Source: Fragilaria crotonensis (taxonomy: Eukaryota > Bacillariophyta > Fragilariophyceae > Fragilariales > Fragilariaceae). From it: DNA of 48,912 nt. The translations under genes and the position numbers were made by a program. The stretch covers positions 1 to 48,912 of the forward strand of contig JAKSYS010000488.1 in the NCBI GenBank assembly GCA_022925895.1. The letters are read 5' to 3'. The notes below the pieces were generated by a model that ran no database searches, was not told the DNA's origin, and saw only the letters and a list, made by a program, of their open reading frames with translations. Positions 43,040-48,912 of the stretch are shown in pieces (the first letter of the stretch is position 1; each line of letters opens with the position of its first letter).

Positions 43040-44154
43040 TTAAGCCTTCTCATCTTCCTTGTAGAGACACTCCATCAAACCTTTGGTCAACTCGGCGCGA
43101 TCCAGGTTCTTGCCAATGAAGACAAATTTGTTGACGCGCTCTTCATCACTCTTCCATGGTGTGCTAGCAGGTCCAAAGTTGATTTGTTCATGCACACCCT
43201 GGAAAACAAACTTCGTGTCCCCCTGACCATGGAAACTCAACAACCCCTTAGTACGGTAAAGGTCCGCCGCGCGTTCTCTCAACAGATCCATCATAAACAT
43301 ATTGAACCATTGTGCATGCAGCGAGCCTGCGAACTTGATACCGACAGAGGTAACCAGCTCCAGATTGTGCTTAGTCTCCTCTTGATTTTCAAAGAATGAC
43401 GGATCATAGCTGAGCACCGACTCCATGCTGAACGAATTGAGGCCAAGGATTTGATCGAGAGGAGCTCGACTTCTCTCAGTTTCAATGACAGAGGCAAATT
43501 TGTTGATTGTCCTGAGACGCGCCTCAAGGGCCTGTTTCTCTTCCACTGTGACCAAATCAATCTTGTTGAGAAGAATCTTGTCGGCAAAGGCCACCTGCTG
43601 TAGAGCTTCGTTGACCGATCCTTCTGGTTTGACTTCGTTGAGATGCAAATTCAAATGCTTGCAGTCTGCTAAGCATACAATCGAATCAATCCGATAGTTG
43701 TCGCTCATTTTGGGGTTCGTTTGAATGGTGTAAACGATGGGTGCGGGATCGGCAAGTCCTGTAGTCTCCAAAAGAATGGCATCGAAGTCTTTTCTTCTCT
43801 TGGCCAACTGACCCAACGTGCGTACCAAGTCACCACGCACAGAGCAGCAGACGCAACCATTATCCATGGTGATTAAATCTTCAGGGGCATCGAGCGACTC
43901 GGCAACTGCGATTTGGTTTGAAACAAATGTGAGATTCGATATATTGAGTACGAGCAGTAGCTTTCAGTACCCTTTGTACGGCTCTACGCACCTAGTCCAT
44001 CGTCAATTGAAACTTCACCAAACTCATTCTCAAGGACGCAAATCTTCCATTGATTCTGTTCCTTCAAGATGTAGTTCACGAAAGTTGTCTTACCGGCTCC
44101 TAGGAAGCCGGTGATCACAGTGATGGGTGTCGTGTCGTCTTCCTTTGCCGACAT
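43040..44154 (-). CDS. CobW/G3E-family GTPase (ZNG1-like metal chaperone)
   Basis: Two exons, 43992-44154 and 43040-43905, with an 86-nt intron (donor GTGCGT, acceptor ATCGCAG), give 342 residues. The Walker A motif GFLGAGKTT is at residues 16-24, the metal-binding CVCC at 72-75, the Walker B-region [10 protein letters not shown] follows, and the guanine-specificity motif is LLNKIDLV. The C-terminal CobW domain includes [21 protein letters not shown]3E GTPases deliver metal ions to client enzymes; ZNG1 members pass zinc to methionine aminopeptidase and others serve cobalamin enzymes. The exact client is not visible. The frame is open upstream to 44259, but MSAKEDD at 44154 matches the usual short N-terminus. 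No targeting signal is evident, so it is probably cytosolic. Confidence 0.92.
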
Positions 44155-44820
44155 GTTGGGGACAACTAATACAGAACGTCCAATTATCTCAGCGATTTTA
44201 TGACAATTAAAAGCAGCCCGAAAGGGTCCGAAATCCGAAATCCATTCCCTCTTAGTCACTCCTCACTCCTCACGCCACTCATGTGAGCATGGAATACGCA
44301 CATCTCAAGGGGTAACACATCCTTGTGGTAGTACTAGTTCTACATACGAGTACAGGAGTAGGAGTCGTTCTGATGATACAGTATGTCGAATCTCCAAGTA
44401 CAGGGCAACACAGCAACTGCTCGTAGGATGTCCGCCGTCCGCCGGTGTCCACTGGCCGATACGGCGTTCATGGTTTCGTTGATGTGAATACTCGTGGTCT
44501 CGTAGACTACAACCCTTATGAAATATGACATCATCATGCACCCATAATGCGCTATAGAACTGATACTCCAGTACTAGTACTGGTGCCGCCGAAGTGCTAT
44601 ACGAGTACATGATACAATACAAAGAGTAGTGTAGTTTAGTACTAGTTCTACAGTACGACAGTAGGAAACCAATTCTGGCAGCGGGTACAGTACTACGGTA
44701 GAGTACCACGTTCGACGTTCGATGTATCATACTGGAGTACTTGTACCCTTGTACATAATACTCCAGACTCCAGAGTACATACGTACTCCCCATATGCATA
44801 CTATGCAAACGAATACTCGA
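44155..44820. other. Intergenic region, GTAC-rich
   Basis: No gene is supported. GTAC palindromes are dense at 44560-44800 (for example CCAGTACTAGTACTGG). Confidence 0.5.
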
Positions 44821-44876
44821 ATACATCATACATCATACATCATACATCATACATCATACATCATACATCATACATA
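44821..44876. repeat. (CATACAT)n heptamer microsatellite
   Basis: About eight near-perfect copies of CATACAT. The same heptamer occurs in a shorter tract at 40009-40047. Confidence 0.9.
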
Positions 44877-45042
44877 CTGCATACACACTGAAACATGAAT
44901 TTCGGATTTGATTTGGTTGACGCAAAAAAGATGATCTGTGTGAATCCTTCTCTCCGAATCCCGCATGACAAATATCAAGTTTGGCACTCAACGCATTCAA
45001 CGACCATGACCATTGCCAACGGATGATTCAGATCAAGAGTGC

Positions 45043-46413
45043 ATGATTTCAATTGTTCTTTGTCTCACCCGCTTCACTTTGATGCGCAAAAACCTCCATG
45101 CTGATGTATCACAGTCACAGACAATGAAGCGATACCGGTACCTCAGCTATACGCTTATGGGTATGATTCTCTGCGGTGTCAATCGAACTAAAAATGCCTT
45201 CTTAATGGACGTCAATACCGTGACGTTTGCTCACAATACCCTGGTAAAAAGAGACGATTACTCATCATTGTTGCATCACAAAAATCGCGTCGTCTACCTT
45301 GGAAAGATAACACGCCAGCAGAACCAAACTCATTTGCTTCAACAACGACAACGATCTGCACGAACGATCGATCCGTTGAGCAATCAAGCGCGAGCGTCAG
45401 CACAGCCAGCGAGTTACTCGTTGCTACCATATGAAAAGCCGTATCATCATCAATGTTCCTTCATGAAACCTTGGCAGACACAATTCAATCCCACCTGCAA
45501 TCAACTGCACGAACTGGACACCACTCAGGAGACGACGTCGCTCCTCTCCATGAGTGGATCTTGGCGGTCAGTGTGGAAGTCTATTCAAGGCAATGAATCT
45601 GTCGTTCTAAAAATGCTGCATATCAATCGGGAATTTGACTCTGAATCATTTGCGTTTCATCAAGTCGACGCCATGGCACTGGAACGTCTCACGAAATCAC
45701 AATTTGTGATCACCGCCTATGGCTTCTGCGGCCAGTCCACGTTAGTAGAGTTAGCACCTCAAGACGCTCGATCTCTCACAAAAGATGAGTCGATCGGATC
45801 AAAGGAGCGATTACGAATGGCCAGAGATTTGGCTCGTGGCTTAAGTCACATTCATTCTATTGACTACGGTGAGGGTACAAATGCAACCTTAGTTCACAAC
45901 GACATAAATATGGCAAACATTGCCACTGTTGACATGAGGACCTTGAAATTCAATGACTTTAATTTGGCAGTGCTTCTGAAGTGGAACGCCACTAAACCCT
46001 GTGGATATCCGACACACTTTCGTGGAGATTTATGGCGCTCGCCTGAAGAAGTTCGCAACGCCACGTACGTGTCGGAAAAGATTGATGTTTATAGCCTTGG
46101 CAATGTCCTGTTCCAAATCTTGACGCGTCATCAACCGTGGACATGGATTGAGCCCGGGGGACCACTCAGCATTGACGAAGTTGCAAAGAGGAAGCTGGAG
46201 GGAATGGCACCTACTTTTCCCGACCGTATTCTGGACTCAGTGAAGATCGCACATCAAGCTATGTACTACGGTACGCTCGCATGCTTTGAACCTGATCCAG
46301 TCAAACGACCAAGTGCATTCCAGTTGTTAAAGGGGTTAACCAAAGCCTACAGGTGGGTTGAGACGAACCAAAAAAAGAGCAAGGATGAGGTCAGAAAGTT
46401 ATTTTTCAATTGA
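45043..46413 (+). CDS. Membrane-anchored divergent protein kinase
   Basis: It is a single-exon product of 456 residues from the ATG at 45043; an internal ATG at 45124 (MKRYRYLSYTLMGMILCGVN) places a signal anchor at the very N-terminus and may be the true start. After a Gln/Ser-rich stem region comes a kinase domain: glycine-loop-like SGSWRSVWKS, ATP-binding Lys in VVLKML, catalytic loop LVHNDINMANI, and DFN in place of DFG (KFNDFNLAVL). The APE-like segment RSPEE and KIDVYSLGNVLFQILTRHQP follow, with the C-lobe arginine in PVKRPSAFQLL. The catalytic Asp and the Asn five residues on are kept. The HRD arginine is replaced by Asn, so it is a non-RD kinase, and the metal-binding Asp remains. The topology suggests a Golgi-lumenal or extracellular kinase. 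Activity is uncertain. Confidence 0.8.
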   Translation: MISIVLCLTRFTLMRKNLHADVSQSQTMKRYRYLSYTLMGMILCGVNRTKNAFLMDVNTVTFAHNTLVKRDDYSSLLHHKNRVVYLGKITRQQNQTHLLQQRQRSARTIDPLSNQARASAQPASYSLLPYEKPYHHQCSFMKPWQTQFNPTCNQLHELDTTQETTSLLSMSGSWRSVWKSIQGNESVVLKMLHINREFDSESFAFHQVDAMALERLTKSQFVITAYGFCGQSTLVELAPQDARSLTKDESIGSKERLRMARDLARGLSHIHSIDYGEGTNATLVHNDINMANIATVDMRTLKFNDFNLAVLLKWNATKPCGYPTHFRGDLWRSPEEVRNATYVSEKIDVYSLGNVLFQILTRHQPWTWIEPGGPLSIDEVAKRKLEGMAPTFPDRILDSVKIAHQAMYYGTLACFEPDPVKRPSAFQLLKGLTKAYRWVETNQKKSKDEVRKLFFN

Positions 46414-47396
46414 TCGTCTCACAGTGTAGTAGACAAGCAATTATTTCTCTCGCATTCTTAGTCGACTTGACTTTCGAAATTAAGCATGGATTTGTTACTC
46501 AAAGTAAGATCTCGATGGCGGCAGCTGGTCGACCGTGTCAATCCTCGATTTCTGCACAGATCACAGATGACTAGTCGCTGGAAGGAATCGTACCCTTTCG
46601 AAATATGTCCTAACCGATTCGCTGTCATCTGGTGCCTCGCCCCATCCCTGATCCTCGCTTCGACTGACTACAAATCTGTGGCATCTTGTAGCAAAGCACA
46701 GTATACGACTCCCCACGTTCCGGTTCAATTCGGCTCGTCTCGCATTGATTGCCACCAGTGAAGCTCCTTTTCCACTTGCCACTGAGAAATCCGGACAACT
46801 TGGGTTGCTAATGTGCTTGGAGTGTGGAGCACCGTTTGGATGGTGAGAGAATCGTTTCTGGATGTTCCCACACCCCTTACCACAGCATAGTGGTTAGTGG
46901 TTAGTGGGACACGACCCACGACAGTTCGTGGTCGCGTGCCGCGTGGGTGCAACCAAGGAAATGTGACTGCTTTGGGTTCTCATTCGTGACAACTCGTTTT
47001 CCGCGCATGCTTGCTATCACTAAATCGGATGGTGCGTACCACATGAATTTTGAATACACCAGCACATGTACCATAAACGTTTGAACTAGAATATATACAT
47101 ACATATATTCTATTCGTTCGTAATTCGGGATGGTTCGTGTGGTCTGTGGACCGTTCAGAATTTTGCCAAAACGTCAAGTCGTTCTGTTCGCATTCGCAAC
47201 GATTACACGGTACTAGCTAGGAAATCCACGTACCAATACCACTACTAGAACTGTAGTTCAAGCCAATGAAACAAACAACAGAGAGATGTTAAGAGGTAGT
47301 AGTAGAATAATGGTGTTCTAAGGTCTAATTTCTATTTGAATGTACTTTATCAAGCGGTCTATTGATGTGAAGAGTGAGAAATGTCGGGGGATCTAG
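46414..47396. other. Intergenic region
   Basis: A 91-codon plus-strand frame at 46486-46761 (MDLLLKVRSRWRQLVDRVNP) has no protein features and is not called. The stretch 46880-46960 includes TAGTGGTTAGTGG and short palindromes but no tRNA cloverleaf. No other structure is seen. Confidence 0.4.
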
Positions 47397-48095
47397 TCAG
47401 AGAGCAGCAGCTTGCATGTTGGAGCCGTTTTGCTCGAAGTCGTCGAGCCATTCACCGTCGAAGGAAAAGGCTTCCCTTGTGGGCGTAGTCTCTTGTTGGT
47501 ACATTTCTGGCCAGTGAACTCGGCAGAAGTCGTTCCAAATGTCCACTGCCACGCGATTCTGGTTATACTGTTCTCGAGATGCCACATGGACGAAATCCGG
47601 ATCGTTTGTAGACGGTCTGCTGTAGATAGTGCACCTTCCAAACAAATCGTCTGGTTCCAGCTTCACGCGCGAGCCATTCCACAAGCAGAACTTCCGATTG
47701 TTTGAAAGGATCGGTGTCTTCGAATCAGTGCAGAGGGAATCCAGCGTGTGAAGAACCCTTCCACACGATGCACCGATCCGACCTTCCTTTTGGAGCGGCC
47801 AGTTGACAACAAAGCCGCACACTTGAAATTTCTGGACCAACTCGTTCAATTGGGTAATGACAGTCGAATCCAAGCTCTTGCGGTTTCCTTTGTGAATGAA
47901 GTGCAGGGGAATCGGATCAAGCTTTACTGACGTTTTCCTGTTGCAAGAGGGGTGTGATGCGAGAGTCAAACCTATCTCGTCTCGACCAATGTTCAGGGCC
48001 AGGACGGACGAACTCATCTTCTTCCAATCCAAAGCATTTGCAACTTTGGACGGCGTTGTAAGGAAGTGCGTTAGTTTTGAGCTTGCCATTGTCAT
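47397..48095 (-). CDS. YqgF/RuvX-like RNase H-fold protein
   Basis: The 232-residue product resembles the Holliday-junction resolvase-like YqgF/RuvX family. The first strand pair is SSVLALNIGRDEIGLTLASH (family: LGLDxGxxRIG), followed by LNELVQKFQVCGFVVNWPLQ and EGRIGASCGRVLHTLDSL, matching the family's hydrophobic GLPL-x-x-DG segment. The first catalytic Asp is Asn here, which argues against nuclease activity. About 80 C-terminal residues (from RCTIYSRPSTNDPDFVHVAS) extend beyond the bacterial domain. Bacterial relatives act in rRNA processing or recombination; here a non-catalytic organelle role is possible. The start at 48095 was taken because no stop-free upstream extension in this frame has features. 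Confidence 0.65.
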   Translation of the reverse strand: MTMASSKLTHFLTTPSKVANALDWKKMSSSVLALNIGRDEIGLTLASHPSCNRKTSVKLDPIPLHFIHKGNRKSLDSTVITQLNELVQKFQVCGFVVNWPLQKEGRIGASCGRVLHTLDSLCTDSKTPILSNNRKFCLWNGSRVKLEPDDLFGRCTIYSRPSTNDPDFVHVASREQYNQNRVAVDIWNDFCRVHWPEMYQQETTPTREAFSFDGEWLDDFEQNGSNMQAAAL

Positions 48096-48912
48096 CTATC
48101 GTGTGTGCTCTCAGGTCTATGAACGCTGCGTTATAAGTGGACTCGGTAAAGTGGGACGGTGAAAGTGATGCAGAATGCAGAGTGTCAAAAGTTGATTCAA
48201 TGTTGTCACAAATCATCCACATCAAAAAATTGGTACGAATGGCGTCTCACTCCCGATGTTCGCTAATTCTCAGGCAGAATGACCGATTCGAAGCGAAAGG
48301 AACTGAATCTTCCTGCAGCTTCACGTACTTTCTGGGAATTTGGGAGTATACGAACCCGTTTCAGTTTTCCTCACGTGCGTTGAAGGTCTGAGTACCAACC
48401 GATTTTCAACTCGTGACTGGAGACTCCGAGGTCCACAGCGAAAAAGACTACGACGAGAAATGAAGGTAAACAGATATGAGGAATGTTTATATTTCGGTTG
48501 AAGACGCTGTCACACTCAAATACTCGACTTAAAGGACGACATAGCCAAGTCGTGTTTGCCCAACTGGATCAAACACATACTGTACATAAAAGTTGGGAAC
48601 TGAATAAGCGCGCCTCGAGTAATGTATCATAATACCAGGTACGACAGTAGCTACACTCTACCGTAAGTACGTAGCGTAATGGAGTAGTATGCCACAGGCC
48701 ATAGGAGAGGGGCACGATAAAAAACTCCAAAACTGGATACTTGTAGTCTGCACTCGTATTCATACATGTATGCGGATGACATTTCCTTCCTCTTCTTAGT
48801 GCCTACACGTATAACGTACGGCGTATGGCATACCTGGTACCATTGACCAGTATTCATACGCTACGGTATAATACCATGTAGTACTACAGTACGCTGTGCT
48901 ATGATTGAGGCT
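48096..48912. other. Intergenic region to the end of the window
   Basis: No supported gene. GTAC-type palindromes reappear from 48620 to the end. Short frames on both strands show no family features. Confidence 0.4.

Noticed and set aside
46486-46761. 91-codon open frame
   Set aside because: No conserved features and no splice-compatible partners seen.
46885-46960. Possible tRNA (TAGTGGTTAGTGG resembles an A box)
   Set aside because: No anticodon stem, T-arm or acceptor stem at the right spacing.

Overview
The window reads as nuclear DNA of a diatom (a photosynthetic stramenopile), probably a transposon-rich pennate species. Supporting points: short GT-AG introns (63-138 nt, donors mostly GTAAGT, GTGAGT or GTACGT); a plastid-type dihydrodipicolinate reductase whose N-terminus is a signal peptide ending in a TSAFAP motif, the ASAFAP-type signal of secondary red plastids; a laminarin-type GH5 beta-1,3-glucanase; and a Copia retrotransposon. 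No ribosomal RNA, convincing tRNA or CRISPR array was seen.

Layout. 1-1670: 3' part of a hAT transposase. 2371-6260: a foldback element built from a ~177-bp satellite, with a halo of older copies. 6890-7655: low-complexity DNA and a 29-30 bp minisatellite. 8241-11171: HPP-family membrane protein (+) convergent with plastid dapB (-). 11633-12956: non-autonomous hAT-like element with perfect 8-bp target duplications, 105 bp upstream of TRAPPC3/BET3 (13069-13650). 14316-19215: GH5 glucanase (+, 4 exons) convergent with a bacterial-type NAD+-dependent DNA ligase (-). 20078-22052: GlcG/HbpS-like protein (+) convergent with a 4-exon unknown gene X1 (-). 22721-23294: small membrane protein with an acidic tail. 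23918-25863: two adjacent inverted-repeat elements sharing a terminal motif. 26090-27700: decayed hAT transposase. 28247-37883: complete Copia element on the minus strand, with 99.5% identical LTRs and a 5-bp target duplication. 38134-39151: CDP-diacylglycerol synthase. 39269-42613: second GlcG/HbpS-like gene (-) and second X gene (X2, +), with a nested hAT element between them. 43040-44154: CobW/G3E GTPase. 45043-46413: membrane-anchored protein kinase. 47397-48095: YqgF/RuvX-like protein.

Most genes are housekeeping functions of plastid or endomembrane (lysine synthesis, phospholipid precursor, organelle DNA ligation, vesicle tethering, metal-chaperone GTPase). The clearest local theme is a pair of unrelated families, GlcG/HbpS and the unknown X family, that occurs twice about 20 kb apart in different relative orientations. 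The X copies share intron positions and phases, so the pairing is an old duplication. It is the best candidate here for an undescribed functional unit.

Caution: at least four otherwise well-conserved genes (hAT, dapB, ligA, cdsA) and the Copia polyprotein carry single-base frame breaks, several in homopolymers. Either the assembly has indel errors or several of these loci are recently broken; the sequence alone cannot decide.
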